NCBI RefSeq assembly: GCF_024195295.1 | Contig: NZ_JAMFTH010000001.1 | Location: 930,001-994,000, forward strand | Direction: 5' to 3' | Source of the DNA: Gilvimarinus xylanilyticus | GTDB taxonomy: Bacteria > Pseudomonadota > Gammaproteobacteria > Pseudomonadales > Cellvibrionaceae | DNA: 64,000 nucleotides | In this document: positions 28,251-37,812 of the stretch, one piece after another | Layout: each line of letters starts with the position of its first letter | Position numbering within the stretch: position 1 is the stretch's first letter | The notes under the pieces: model-generated | What the model saw: the letters and a program-made list of their open reading frames with translations, nothing else | Databases searched by the model: none | What the model was told of the DNA's origin: nothing | Made by a program: the position numbers and the translations under genes

Positions 28251-28787
28251 GGATGTCCTCGTTTGTTATAAATTTATTAGGCATTTCGGGGTTTTACGAG
28301 CGGTGGGGCATCACCGCTCGTGGCTACCAAAGCCTTAAATAAGTAAAACCCTATAAAGGAAAATGCTTAACGTTATTGAAATTATGAATAAGCCAAACTA
28401 ACAGTAACGAGGCGCGACATTAGTCATAAATGTAAACGGTTACACGAAAGTTTGCATACCTTTACAAAGGGGTTTAAAAATTAATCAAAATGAAGGTTTT
28501 GGCGCCAAAATGAAGGTCGGTAACGCTTATGGTCGAGGTAAGGCAGCTGCGACCTGACGCTGGGGCGCTTTTATGAGCGACCCCAGTCAAAATTTAACGA
28601 GATAAATCTAGGGGGAGACAGGGTATTCCTAGTGGACCGCGTGTGAAATCAGGTGACAAAGGAGTGCAGCCAAAATGACCCGATCAAGACGGAAAACGCA
28701 GGAATAGGGGGGCTATTTCAAGTCTTTCCACCACAGGTTTGGGCGTTTTGGCGCAGCGAACTGTTACCTAGTTTTGCACATGGCCCA
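28251..28787. promoter_or_regulatory. Promoter region of the carbohydrate TonB receptor
   Basis: This 537-bp gap has no gene. It contains a LacI-type dyad at 28431-28444 and a perfect palindrome at 28497-28510 flanked by two copies of AAAATGAAGGT (28487-28497 and 28507-28517). The distal part also receives the 3' end of the coiled-coil gene; no U-run terminator is visible there. Confidence 0.6.
28431..28444. promoter_or_regulatory. Candidate LacI-family operator
   Basis: TGTAAACGGTTACA has perfect 5-bp arms around a CG-containing centre, the usual form of LacI-family sites. It is 180 bp upstream of the receptor start. The cognate regulator is not in this window. Confidence 0.6.
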
Positions 28788-30614
28788 CTAGCTTTGGGCT
28801 TTTATCTGATCACGATAGCGAGCCAGTTCGTCGAGTCGAGCGGTAGAGGCCTTTTTACGAGCAAAAGCAATCGCATCAATTTTCTCAGCGGCCTGGCCGA
28901 GGTATCGAGCAAGTTCATCACCGGTCAGATACTCCCCCGTAAGCTTGTTAAGCTTGCTCCAACCCTGTTTAAAATTATCGGCAAACTTACCTGAAACAAT
29001 CTCGACGGCTTGCCACTCAGCGGTTTGCGAGGCGAAAAAGTCATCTGTATTGCGCTTAATTCGGGCACTGAGGCGGGAACGCTGAGCCACCTTATCGGTC
29101 AGTTTGGCCTGTTCCTGTGCGTGTTCCATGACCTGCTGCATAAAACTGGCAAAGGACTTAAAAAAGAACGCAATTTCGATAATAATCTCGCGCGCCCGCT
29201 TTAAAGCCTTTAGGCTTAGCCCCAGCGATTTTATGGCAAGCTGAATGGTCTCTTCCTCGGTACGCGCACCGCGTAGCAGTGCGTTGATTTTGACCAGCTC
29301 AGCCGCTTGATTGCGCTTTTCGGTTTCATAGGCCTCTACCTTTTCCAGCATCTGCAACTGCATTTTTCGCAAGCCGGCCGCCTGATCTTCCTGCTTTTGC
29401 GCCATATCAGCCATGCCTTTGCCCAACTGCTCAAGAGATTTTTGCGCCGCGTTTAAAGCGGTAGTGGCCGCCGTAATCTTGGCGTCTTTCTTGTCTATCT
29501 CTTGCTCGTTGGTTTTTAGGCGTTTCTCGACAGACTCGAGCTTGGATTTTTTAGCATCCTCATCTAAGCTCGTGTCAGCTTCAATTTCACCTTTTTCCTG
29601 GTTAAGTGTCTCTTTCTGCTCTTCCAGTTCGGCTTTTTCTTTCTTTGCCAGGACAACCTCGGATTTTTTATCGGCAACCTCTCGCTGCAGCTCAATCCCC
29701 TCGGCAGTATCGTCATCTTCTGTGGCCGCCGATTCCGACTGTGAGAGTTGCTTTGCGGTATTCATGGCGGCGCCTGCAATCAATGAGGTTCCGCCCGTAG
29801 CACCTGCGGTAAGCCCAGCGGTAATGGCGGGGATGGCCGACGAGATCATTTGCGCACCGACCTGAACAATGGACATGATAAAGGCCCGCTCTTCAGCCGT
29901 TTCAGCGCGTGATTTGTATTCATTCGCCATTTTTTCGTATTTGGCAATATCTTGTGTCAGGCTCTCAACCAAACTTTCCAGCTTCTGTCTTTCGGCGTCT
30001 CGCTCCGCTAACTCTTTTTCGATGGCTTCTTTGTTCTTTAGCTCATCGGCCAGTGCCTTTTCGCTGGCATGGGTCGATTTACTGGTGTCATCGATAATTT
30101 CATCATACTCTTGCGCTATATCACTTAACTCATTGGCAATTTTATCGGCGCGATCTTTAATGTCCTCCGCCAAATCGAAAAGGTCTTCGCTGACAAAGCG
30201 GATAAGCGCCTCGGCGTCATCTGCCTGATTAACTGCACGCCAATCGTCAAAGGTTCCTCTTAAATCTTTGACAATTTTCGCCGAAAACTCTACCGCATCT
30301 GACATCTTACGCTCGCTTTTTTGCTGAGCTCGAATCAGTCGAGTCATCAGTCCGTCCAGCTGAGGCCGGATATCCTTCTGTGAGGGAGGGGTAGTGTTGT
30401 AGGCGATGTAAAGTAGCTCTATCGCATTATCGGTATCTTGCTTGGAGCGAGTTACATCGTAAGTGCCCTCAATTTTTCGTATATAATCATCCACTAACGG
30501 GTGGTCATGCTTGGGCAGCTCGAAATTCTCTGTCTTTACCAGCTCTTCCAGTCGCTCCTCTATACGCTTGCGAACATCAAACTCATAAGATACGATTTTT
30601 TCTTCGGCAGTCAT
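28788..30614 (-). CDS. Coiled-coil protein with central hydrophobic hairpin, function unknown
   Basis: The protein has 608 residues, almost wholly helical. Heptad-rich segments (about 165-243 and 300-420) flank a ~40-residue hydrophobic Gly/Ala/Ile-rich stretch at 244-284 (from AFIMSIVQVG to GAAMNTA). A second apolar helix lies near 476-496 (IIIEIAFFFKSFASFM). No signal peptide is seen. A hydrophobic insert inside a long helical bundle is the layout of ClyA/XaxAB-type helical pore-forming toxins, but I cannot show homology. It starts 9 bp after the stop of a secreted coiled-coil gene and is surely co-transcribed with it. Other readings are a membrane-remodelling or structural protein. Confidence 0.75.
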   Translation of the reverse strand: MTAEEKIVSYEFDVRKRIEERLEELVKTENFELPKHDHPLVDDYIRKIEGTYDVTRSKQDTDNAIELLYIAYNTTPPSQKDIRPQLDGLMTRLIRAQQKSERKMSDAVEFSAKIVKDLRGTFDDWRAVNQADDAEALIRFVSEDLFDLAEDIKDRADKIANELSDIAQEYDEIIDDTSKSTHASEKALADELKNKEAIEKELAERDAERQKLESLVESLTQDIAKYEKMANEYKSRAETAEERAFIMSIVQVGAQMISSAIPAITAGLTAGATGGTSLIAGAAMNTAKQLSQSESAATEDDDTAEGIELQREVADKKSEVVLAKKEKAELEEQKETLNQEKGEIEADTSLDEDAKKSKLESVEKRLKTNEQEIDKKDAKITAATTALNAAQKSLEQLGKGMADMAQKQEDQAAGLRKMQLQMLEKVEAYETEKRNQAAELVKINALLRGARTEEETIQLAIKSLGLSLKALKRAREIIIEIAFFFKSFASFMQQVMEHAQEQAKLTDKVAQRSRLSARIKRNTDDFFASQTAEWQAVEIVSGKFADNFKQGWSKLNKLTGEYLTGDELARYLGQAAEKIDAIAFARKKASTARLDELARYRDQIKAQS

Positions 30615-30623
30615 ATTACATCC

Positions 30624-31520
30624 TCATCCTTTTGGGGTTGCTTTTTGTGCACAAGCTTTTGTTTCGGCGGACTCAAGCTCCAGAAGAGTAGTGGTGGTAT
30701 CCATTTTCTGGTGTAGATCGTCGGCAGCTCGGCGTATTTTTCGCTGGTAGTAGCGTCGCTCAGTGTTAATATCTTGTTTGTCAAGTTCCACAAGTAGGTT
30801 GTTAAAAGTATTAATCGTCTTGGCATACGTTTGGCTTTGAATGCGCATTTTCTCAAGCGTTTTCTTTAACGTAGCGATCCGGTTCTCGGTTTTTTGAATC
30901 TCTGTGTTATTATTTTTCACTCTCTGCAATATACGTAGGTAGGACGTCTTTGCCTCGGCCTGACGATTTTTCGCATTATCCAATTGTTTTTTAGAATGCC
31001 TTTGCGTTTCTCGAAGCGCTTTTAATGAGTTTTGATTTTTTCTTAATTTATCATTAAAACCTAAGATTTCGGCGCTGAAGTCGCAAAGAAAACCAAAGGG
31101 CCAAGAATTTTTTCGACAACTATTTAGTGCTGCTTGATACATTGCTATACTACGATAAATCTCATTGATTTCGACTTGAGTTTTTTGGGCTTTAGTCTTG
31201 GCATTGTTATATTCTCTTTCGTACCCTTCGGTTTCAGATTTTTTTTTCTTTAGTACATCGGATAACTCTTTTTCTTTTTTGTGCAGCTTGCCAGCGTCAC
31301 GTTGTAAGGTTTCACTCTTTTCTTGTAGTGAACTATCTAGATCGTTGTAGCAAGATAAACGCCTATCTAGTTCTTGATTCACTTTTTTAGCGGAAACCTG
31401 CAAGTCCTTTATCGCTTTGATTTCGTCTGGTGTAAGGGAGTTCTCTGAAGAGAACGAACTGCAGGTAAATAGAGCAATTGTTACAAGCACGACCCATCGG
31501 TGGAAAAGCGAAAAACTCAT
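30624..31520 (-). CDS. Exported coiled-coil protein, function unknown
   Basis: The protein has 298 residues, with a signal peptide (about 1-25, ending near CSSFSS), then continuous charged helices (about 30-130 and 160-285). In the middle is a short region with two cysteines and aromatic residues (SCRKNSWPFGFLCDF) that may form a disulfide-closed loop. The DNA is clearly richer in A and T than the neighbours, suggesting transfer from elsewhere. It is the first gene of a pair with the 608-residue protein. A partner or chaperone role in the periplasm is possible; I recognise no family. Confidence 0.75.
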   Translation of the reverse strand: MSFSLFHRWVVLVTIALFTCSSFSSENSLTPDEIKAIKDLQVSAKKVNQELDRRLSCYNDLDSSLQEKSETLQRDAGKLHKKEKELSDVLKKKKSETEGYEREYNNAKTKAQKTQVEINEIYRSIAMYQAALNSCRKNSWPFGFLCDFSAEILGFNDKLRKNQNSLKALRETQRHSKKQLDNAKNRQAEAKTSYLRILQRVKNNNTEIQKTENRIATLKKTLEKMRIQSQTYAKTINTFNNLLVELDKQDINTERRYYQRKIRRAADDLHQKMDTTTTLLELESAETKACAQKATPKG

Positions 31521-32047
31521 AATTCTCCTTGTCGTACCAGCACAAACTCCAGTGCAATGAGATAGGTTAAGGCTATTTGAGTATCTTAACCAAAACTTAA
31601 AAGAATGAGGATTACAGGGAATTACACGAAGAGAGGCGGCGTTGAAATCCGCATTTATAAGCGTGACTATTAACTTGGCAATTCAGATCTTCGTCCTGAG
31701 CATCTTAATTGTCGTCCTGTAGAATCGGCGAAATTTGCGAAATCCCTAGATTTTACAGGGCTTGCGCTCGCCTTCGGCGCATCTTGTGTCGTTATTAATC
31801 CGACAATTATGGCTGGCGAGTTAATAGAAGGCTGTGAAAGCCCTTATCTGCGCAGGTTTGAAGCTGGATTTAGCGATCTGATGTGGGCTTTGAAGGTATG
31901 CCCGTCCATTAAAAAAACGGCCACGATGAGTGCAGATAACATCTGCAAGCTCCAAGGGGGTCGTTATATGTAAAGCTGATTGAAGCATGTGGCGGGAGGA
32001 TGAAAGACAGCGCTGGCTCGGTACACAGGAGCCAACGCAGCCCGATA
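31521..32047. other. Intergenic region, 527 bp, with repeat copy C
   Basis: It holds the promoter of the coiled-coil pair and repeat copy C (31690-31827). A frame at 31821-32129 on the minus strand overlaps the GH105 gene end and has no family signature, so it is not called. Confidence 0.6.
31690..31827 (+). repeat. Dispersed ~140-bp intergenic repeat, copy C
   Basis: Same orientation and same two-stem layout as copies A and B. A 6-base deletion is present in the middle, in the segment between the two stems. The second stem is imperfect. It lies about 170 bp upstream of the secreted coiled-coil gene. Confidence 0.85.
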
Positions 32048-34477
32048 TTAGTGGTCCACCGAATGTAGATCCAAACCCACAGTATCCAGATAATAATCGG
32101 TGTAGGTGTTGTACTGGCCGCGCGACCACAGCACTAACTTATGCTCGCCGTCGTTAACCACCAAGGGGCGGATATTGTGGCGATGATCGTCGAAGGATAA
32201 GCGCTGCCAATCGATGGAGGCAGTATCGTCCGCCGATTTTACCTGCGCGGTAAAAATCTGATGTTTGCCACCCAGGGCTTTGCCAGTGGTGGGGTCGACA
32301 TCGGTGGAGATCACCACGCGCTGAGGATCAGCTGGATCCAGGGTAATTAAGCCGGTGTAACTGGCTTCGCGCTCGTACAAACGGCTGCCAGCGTGGGCCA
32401 CTTCGCCATCTATCCATTTTTCGCCGTTCCACGATGCAATGCGGTAGCGCTGGTCGTCGTTACTCAGATACAACGAATAGGCGATATGTGGGTGACCCTG
32501 GCTGTCGATTTCCACGGCGCTGGTCCAGGCGCTGTTTTCTGCGCTTAACTCTACGCTGCGAAACCCGCCACCACCACCGGCAAAGATTTTTTCGGCCTCA
32601 GAGGGTTTTAGGGGGCCATCTTTTGCCAAGTTCTTAATGAACGTGCCGTCTACGTGGTAGAAGTTACCATCGCGAAATTCGGCGTAGTAAATACTGGTGC
32701 CGTAATCGCGTGGATGGGCATCGGTAAACGAAATACCAATGGTGTCTGCGCCATTGCTGGTGTAGCGCGCGTAAGGACGGTGACGGCCTTCAACTTCATT
32801 TTGAATAAAGTGCTGCTCTTCACCCCAGGTTTTGCCGTGGTCGGTGGAGACAACCATGGTGGGGTTCCAGTCAACGCCGCGATAGAAGTTGTACAGCTTG
32901 CCATCGCTAAGGGCAAACAGGTTCATGTAGGTGACAGAATCGTCGTAGGTTTTGGTTTTCTCGTCACCCCAGCTTAAATAATCGTCGCTATTGGATATGC
33001 GGTAGTAATGAATATTTTCAGTGCTGTGACGGGCATAGACGCTTAAAACACTGCCGTCTGGGCGGGCGTAGAAAACAGGGGAGTTATGATCGTCGCGATC
33101 AAATTGATTGTGCAGGGTGGTGCGGCCCAGCAGAGCGTTGCGCTCTAAATCGTAAACGCCCACGGCCGCGTCACCGCGACCGTTACCGGCAACCCCGCCC
33201 ACCAGCAATTTGCCTTTGTGGACGATGGCGCGGGGGTCCTGAAACCAGCACCACCCGCTGTTGTACATAAAGGTGCGAACATCAGTTATCTTTTTTTTTA
33301 CGCCTTCTTCTTCGGCCAGCAGCTTATACAGTTCGCTGCCCGCGGCCAGAAAGGCGCCAATGCCGTAAACCTCGGTGTAGTCGGGGAAGGAGTCGCCGGG
33401 CGCGGCGCCCACAGGTTGTACATGCCCCAGCAGCCCTTCATCGGTTACGGCGCCGGACAGTGCCTGCCAGGCACGCATAACGGCTGGTTGGTAGGTTTCG
33501 CGATCGAGAATGCCCTGGTTGATGCCCCATGCCAGACCAAAGGTAAAGAAAGAGGTGCCGCTGGTTTCAATAATCGGGTAACCGTCAATACCACCCAACA
33601 GGCCCATAGACCAGGTGCCGTCCTCGCGCTGAATCTCTAGCAGGCGGGCTGCCAATGCCTTGTATAAGTCGATATAAAAGTCACGACCTTCCCAGCTAGC
33701 GGGCAGGTCTGGAATCATTAATGCCAGACCGCCTAACACCCAACCGTTACCGCGTGACCAGAAAATGTCTTCGCCGTTTTTCTCGCTCTGGGTAAAGTAG
33801 CTGGAATCGCGCCAGAACAGGTGATCTTTTTCACTCCATAGCAGATCGTAGGTGGCGTGATATTCCCGGTCCATAAACTCCAGATATTTGGGGTCGCCGG
33901 TTACTTTAGACAGACGTGCCCATACGGGAGGGGCCATAAACAGTGCGTCGCTCCAGCCCCAGCGATCATGGGCGTGGGTGTCTTCGGCCAGCCAGTCCAG
34001 GGTACCGGTTTTGGGGTTTTCTAAAATCCAATCAAACTGTTCGCGAGTCGGCTCAAGCATGTCGGGGTCGCTAAAATCCTCGTACAGTGCCAGGTAGAAC
34101 TGACCTACGGTATGGTCATCCGCGTGGTAGGGGCGCTGGTGCAGCTTCCAGTCGTTGCGCTCGCCGATCTCAAGCAGCCAGTCAGTGTATTTCTCGGGGT
34201 TGTCGGCTACTTTGCGCCACTGGTTCATACCCGCGTAAAGCGCACCATGGTGCCACTCAAGGTCGTGGTATTGCTCGCGATTCATCCAGTCCGGTGGAAT
34301 AGTAGGCAGGGCACGATACTGACCTTGCTGGTCGAAAGTCTCTATTTGCCAGTCGGCGACTTTTTGGGTCAGCGCTTTGACAGACTTGGCCGAGGGAGTG
34401 GATGGCGTTTGCTGCGTCTGAGTGGGCGTACAAGCCGCTAAACAGAGCCATAAGACACAAGCAACGATTTTTCGCAT
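32048..34477 (-). CDS. Lipoprotein fusing GH105 unsaturated uronyl hydrolase to a PL24/25-like propeller
   Basis: The protein has 809 residues: a lipobox (LAAC, Cys16), an (alpha/alpha)6-barrel GH105 domain (about 35-395; HADDHTVGQ and WGWSDALFM with Asp177) and a C-terminal BNR_4 propeller (about 400-809; SGWCWFQDPRAIV). His464 (DDHNSP) and His484 (YARHS) are 20 residues apart, like the catalytic His pair described for PL25 ulvan lyase. GH105 removes the unsaturated uronic acid left by lyases, so one protein could cut a uronate polymer and trim its product. Ulvan-like or rhamnogalacturonan-like substrates are candidates. BNR_4 proteins of unknown activity exist, so lyase function is not certain. 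Confidence 0.82.
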   Translation of the reverse strand: MRKIVACVLWLCLAACTPTQTQQTPSTPSAKSVKALTQKVADWQIETFDQQGQYRALPTIPPDWMNREQYHDLEWHHGALYAGMNQWRKVADNPEKYTDWLLEIGERNDWKLHQRPYHADDHTVGQFYLALYEDFSDPDMLEPTREQFDWILENPKTGTLDWLAEDTHAHDRWGWSDALFMAPPVWARLSKVTGDPKYLEFMDREYHATYDLLWSEKDHLFWRDSSYFTQSEKNGEDIFWSRGNGWVLGGLALMIPDLPASWEGRDFYIDLYKALAARLLEIQREDGTWSMGLLGGIDGYPIIETSGTSFFTFGLAWGINQGILDRETYQPAVMRAWQALSGAVTDEGLLGHVQPVGAAPGDSFPDYTEVYGIGAFLAAGSELYKLLAEEEGVKKKITDVRTFMYNSGWCWFQDPRAIVHKGKLLVGGVAGNGRGDAAVGVYDLERNALLGRTTLHNQFDRDDHNSPVFYARPDGSVLSVYARHSTENIHYYRISNSDDYLSWGDEKTKTYDDSVTYMNLFALSDGKLYNFYRGVDWNPTMVVSTDHGKTWGEEQHFIQNEVEGRHRPYARYTSNGADTIGISFTDAHPRDYGTSIYYAEFRDGNFYHVDGTFIKNLAKDGPLKPSEAEKIFAGGGGGFRSVELSAENSAWTSAVEIDSQGHPHIAYSLYLSNDDQRYRIASWNGEKWIDGEVAHAGSRLYEREASYTGLITLDPADPQRVVISTDVDPTTGKALGGKHQIFTAQVKSADDTASIDWQRLSFDDHRHNIRPLVVNDGEHKLVLWSRGQYNTYTDYYLDTVGLDLHSVDH

Positions 34478-34610
34478 GGCGTTAACCTTTTATTGATTCG
34501 TTATTATGGGGTATTACGGCGCCTGGCGGGTCGCAATACCCGTGTATTCGTATTATATTACTAAGGCAAAATACACATAACAATCTGGATAATATCAATA
34601 AGGGTAAAGT
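34478..34610. promoter_or_regulatory. Divergent promoter of GH105 and GH43 genes
   Basis: This 133-bp gap contains an inverted repeat GGGTATT (34509-34515) with AATACCC (34535-34541), a possible shared operator, and AT-rich sequence next to the GH43 start. No known regulator motif is recognised. Confidence 0.45.
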
Positions 34611-35567
34611 ATGATCAGAGCCCTGGCTCGCCTGCTCACTGTAACCATCCTCTCCACTCTATTGGCCGCTTGCGCAAATAAACCTCAGCCGCAAACGGCT
34701 TATATATTTAGCTCCTTTCGTGACAATGGCGAAAGCGGTCTGCACCTGGCTTACAGCCGCGACGGCTATCGCTGGCAGCCCCTAAATCAGGACAAACCAC
34801 TGTTAAAGTCCACCATCGGCCAGGGCTTGATGCGTGATCCCTGTATTATTCTGGGCCCCGATGGTCGCTACCATATGGTGTGGACCACCGGCTGGTGGGA
34901 TAAGGGCATTGGCATCGCTCATTCGGATAATCTGATTGACTGGAGTGAGCCGGAGTTTGTGCCCGTCATGGCCCACGAACCCACTGCCCGCAATAGCTGG
35001 GCACCGGAAATCATATGGGATGATGAACGCGAGCAGTACGTTATTTACTGGGCCAGCACCATACCCGGCCGCTTTCCCGCTACCGAAGATACGGGCGACG
35101 ATGGACTCAACCACCGCATTTATTACACCGCGACCAAAGACTTCAAAAACTACAGCGAGACCCAGCTGTTTTACCAGCCGGACTTTAACGTAATTGATTC
35201 AACCATCGTGAAGGACGGTGATGACTATGTGATGGTGTTAAAAGACGAAACCCGCCATCCGCCTGCCAAATATTTACAGGTTACGCGCAGTAACAGCCTG
35301 TACGGTCCCTGGCAAACACCCCTTGAGCCTTTTACCCCCAAAGACCTGTGGGTAGAGGGCCCCACAATACTGCGCCTGCCCGATAGCTGGTTGGTCTATT
35401 ACGACGAGTACACCAGCAAAGCGTTTGGTGCGATGAAAACGCAGGATTTTATTCACTGGGAAGACGTAAGCGAGCAAATTCATATGCCCGAGGGCAGCCG
35501 CCATGGCACAGTGTTACAGCTGCCACTAAGCGAACTAGAAGCACTGCTTTGGTCAGAAACGGGCTAA
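34611..35567 (+). CDS. Glycoside hydrolase family 43-like lipoprotein
   Basis: The protein has 318 residues, with lipobox LAAC (Cys21) and a five-bladed propeller. The three acidic residues typical of GH43 are seen: Asp76 in MRDPCI (base), Asp196 in DSTIV (pKa modulator) and Glu249 in VEGPTI (acid), together with WAPEI. GH43 enzymes usually release arabinose, xylose or galactose from side chains. It is divergent from the GH105 fusion and likely acts on the same polymer on the cell surface. The exact sugar is unknown. Confidence 0.85.
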   Translation: MIRALARLLTVTILSTLLAACANKPQPQTAYIFSSFRDNGESGLHLAYSRDGYRWQPLNQDKPLLKSTIGQGLMRDPCIILGPDGRYHMVWTTGWWDKGIGIAHSDNLIDWSEPEFVPVMAHEPTARNSWAPEIIWDDEREQYVIYWASTIPGRFPATEDTGDDGLNHRIYYTATKDFKNYSETQLFYQPDFNVIDSTIVKDGDDYVMVLKDETRHPPAKYLQVTRSNSLYGPWQTPLEPFTPKDLWVEGPTILRLPDSWLVYYDEYTSKAFGAMKTQDFIHWEDVSEQIHMPEGSRHGTVLQLPLSELEALLWSETG

Positions 35568-35685
35568 CGGGAAGTAACTTTTATCGGTTTTTAATCGTTA
35601 ACCCTACACGGCCTGTCTTGACGATACAAAAACACAACTGACTAAAGAATAAGGCTAAGCAAAAAGCGGGGAATGGGAAGGCGAT

Positions 35686-35714
35686 AGCGGGGCCCTCTTA
35701 ACGATGGCCCCGCT
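35686..35714. terminator. Hairpin between convergent genes
   Basis: A 9-bp GC-rich perfect stem (35686-35694 with 35706-35714) lies just after the stop of the TonB receptor and downstream of GH43. There is no U-run, so it may be a weak or factor-assisted terminator. Confidence 0.55.
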
Positions 35715-35721
35715 GTAAAGC

Positions 35722-37767
35722 TTAAAAGGAGTAAGTAACCGAAGCCCCGGCATTGCGCGGGTCCACTATCGACTTATATCCATAGGGGTAGCGACCACTG
35801 ACGGGCTCTTGCGACAACAGTGCCTCTTCGTCGGTGGCATTGTTAACAAAGGCTGTAATCAGCCAGTTACCCACTTCGTAGTTGGCGTTTAAGCGCAGCA
35901 GAGTGTAGTCACCGGCAACTCGCTCTTCGGTATTGGCAAAGTCACCAAAGTACTCACCCACATAGTTGGCCGTGGCGCCAATGCTAAAGCTGTCCGTCAG
36001 CCAGTACTTCGCGCCAATATTTGCGGTTACACCCGGCGCCGAATCAAGCTCGTTGCCGTTTACATCCGGGTAGTCTGCGCCAGCATCGGTAATTTCGGTT
36101 TCCAACAAGCCCAGGCCCGCACTCAGTTGCAGTGATTCTGTCACTGAAGCCAGCAATTCAACTTCCACACCATAGGTTTCTACCTCGTCCATATTGGTAA
36201 TAAAGCGGCTGGAGCTGAGCGCCTGATAACCTTCGTACTGATTAAAAAATACGTTGGCGTTCAGGAACACCGTGTTATCCGCAAAGCTGCTTCGGCTACT
36301 GAACTCATAGGTCGTGACTTCTTCTTTATCAAAGTAGGAGTACTCTTGCGCGGTAAAGTTCAGTGCGCCACCTGGGCCGTTGTAACCTTCGCGGCCACCG
36401 AGGGCGATGGTGGTGTTTTCAGTGATGTCGTATTGCAGCACAAGCTTCGGCAGGAAGATGGATTCATCGGTATCCAGGGTGGAGTCGATGGGCGCATAGG
36501 TAAAATTACGCAATTGCGATTCTTTCTGATAACGACCACCTGCGATTACGCGAAAACGATCGGAAAGACCGATGGTCAGCTCACCGTACACAGCCTCAGA
36601 ATCACTGCTGTCGTCACCAAAGTAGGGGAAGGCGCCTGAGCTCACCACGTCGTGATCACGCTCAAAGTAGGCCACACCCACAAAGCCGTTAAAACGTTCG
36701 TTGTTAAGACCAAAATTAAAGCGAACATCAAGATTCAGGTTGCTTTCATCAAACACCAATTGTTGCTCGGCCGCTGGGTCTGGCTCGTAGGAGTCAAAAC
36801 CCCACTCGTAATCCATAGCCGCCAGCAGAACGTCGACCGACATAGACTCATTGATTTGGTAGTCAACGTCCAGACTGGTTGTGCTTACGTCTGTTTCAAT
36901 ATTGCGGAAGAAAATCCGGTTGTACTCACCGTTGTCCGTGTTTTCATAAAACACTCGCCCCGTATCGCCTTTTTCGTTATTGCTGGCATAGGTGAGGGTT
37001 GCCGCCAGATTGTCGATTGGCGTCCAGAGCAATTTGGCGCGGCCGCGCTGGGTTTTGATTTCGTTGAGGTCATAGTCCGGTGGGTTGGTGTCAAAGCCTT
37101 CCTCACCGGTAATGGTTTCTGCATCAAGGTTTTCAAAGCTCACGCGAAACGCGAGTTTGTCTTGCACAATGGGGCCGGAGAGCGCTACGGCGCTGTCAAT
37201 GTACTGCTCTTCGTTGCGATATCCCAAACGCGCAGCGCCTTCCCATTCCTGAGTTGGCTGTTTGGTTTCAATATAAATAGACCCGGCAATGCTATTTTGA
37301 CCATTGCTGGTCGATTGCGGACCGCGATAAACCTCAACCTGCTCAACCTCCCACATGCCCGAGTCGCCAGTAAAATCAGCCACAAATGGCTGTGCAACGC
37401 CGTCCACCAGGATCGACACACGGCCTTTGGCACCGCCGGAAATGGAGTTGAAACCGCCGGCAGAACCGTTACCGGAAACACCGCGAATATCTGGCACGGC
37501 GCCGGATTTCGTCACCACATTAGGTACATCAGAAATCGCATCGCGCAGATTAACGTGCTGCAAGCTGGTTAACTCTTCTTCAGAAATTACCGCAACCGAT
37601 GATGTGGTTTCTTTTAGTGAGCGCGAAATTTTTTCGCCATTTACAATGATTTCTTCGACGTTTCTGGTTTTGCTTTTAGTGTCGGTATTGTCAGCCGCCA
37701 TCGCGTTTACCGACAGTAAGCAGGCGCTAAAACAAATTACGGATTTTTTTAAGGCAAATACTTTCAT
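35722..37767 (-). CDS. TonB-dependent receptor, probable iron/siderophore uptake
   Basis: The protein has 681 residues: signal peptide to about AMA (residue 24), a TonB-box-like VEEIIVNGEK, plug domain (about 50-165; VYRGPQSTSNGQNSIAG) and a barrel ending in VTYSF. The plug is of the siderophore/iron type rather than the long carbohydrate type. It is the last gene of an operon with a PepSY reductase-like protein and a small membrane protein, whose promoter carries a near-perfect Fur box. The siderophore is not known. Confidence 0.87.
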   Translation of the reverse strand: MKVFALKKSVICFSACLLSVNAMAADNTDTKSKTRNVEEIIVNGEKISRSLKETTSSVAVISEEELTSLQHVNLRDAISDVPNVVTKSGAVPDIRGVSGNGSAGGFNSISGGAKGRVSILVDGVAQPFVADFTGDSGMWEVEQVEVYRGPQSTSNGQNSIAGSIYIETKQPTQEWEGAARLGYRNEEQYIDSAVALSGPIVQDKLAFRVSFENLDAETITGEEGFDTNPPDYDLNEIKTQRGRAKLLWTPIDNLAATLTYASNNEKGDTGRVFYENTDNGEYNRIFFRNIETDVSTTSLDVDYQINESMSVDVLLAAMDYEWGFDSYEPDPAAEQQLVFDESNLNLDVRFNFGLNNERFNGFVGVAYFERDHDVVSSGAFPYFGDDSSDSEAVYGELTIGLSDRFRVIAGGRYQKESQLRNFTYAPIDSTLDTDESIFLPKLVLQYDITENTTIALGGREGYNGPGGALNFTAQEYSYFDKEEVTTYEFSSRSSFADNTVFLNANVFFNQYEGYQALSSSRFITNMDEVETYGVEVELLASVTESLQLSAGLGLLETEITDAGADYPDVNGNELDSAPGVTANIGAKYWLTDSFSIGATANYVGEYFGDFANTEERVAGDYTLLRLNANYEVGNWLITAFVNNATDEEALLSQEPVSGRYPYGYKSIVDPRNAGASVTYSF

Positions 37768-37812
37768 GGTGTCCCCATCCCTCTGTTCTTTGAGTAATCA
37801 GCCTGGCGTCTG

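Noticed and set aside
28653-28994. Plus-strand frame at the end of the coiled-coil gene
   Set aside because: It overlaps the 3' end of a long minus-strand gene and shows no signature; most likely an antisense shadow.
31821-32129. Minus-strand frame below the GH105 gene
   Set aside because: It overlaps the 3' end of the GH105 gene in another frame and extends into repeat copy C, with no signature.
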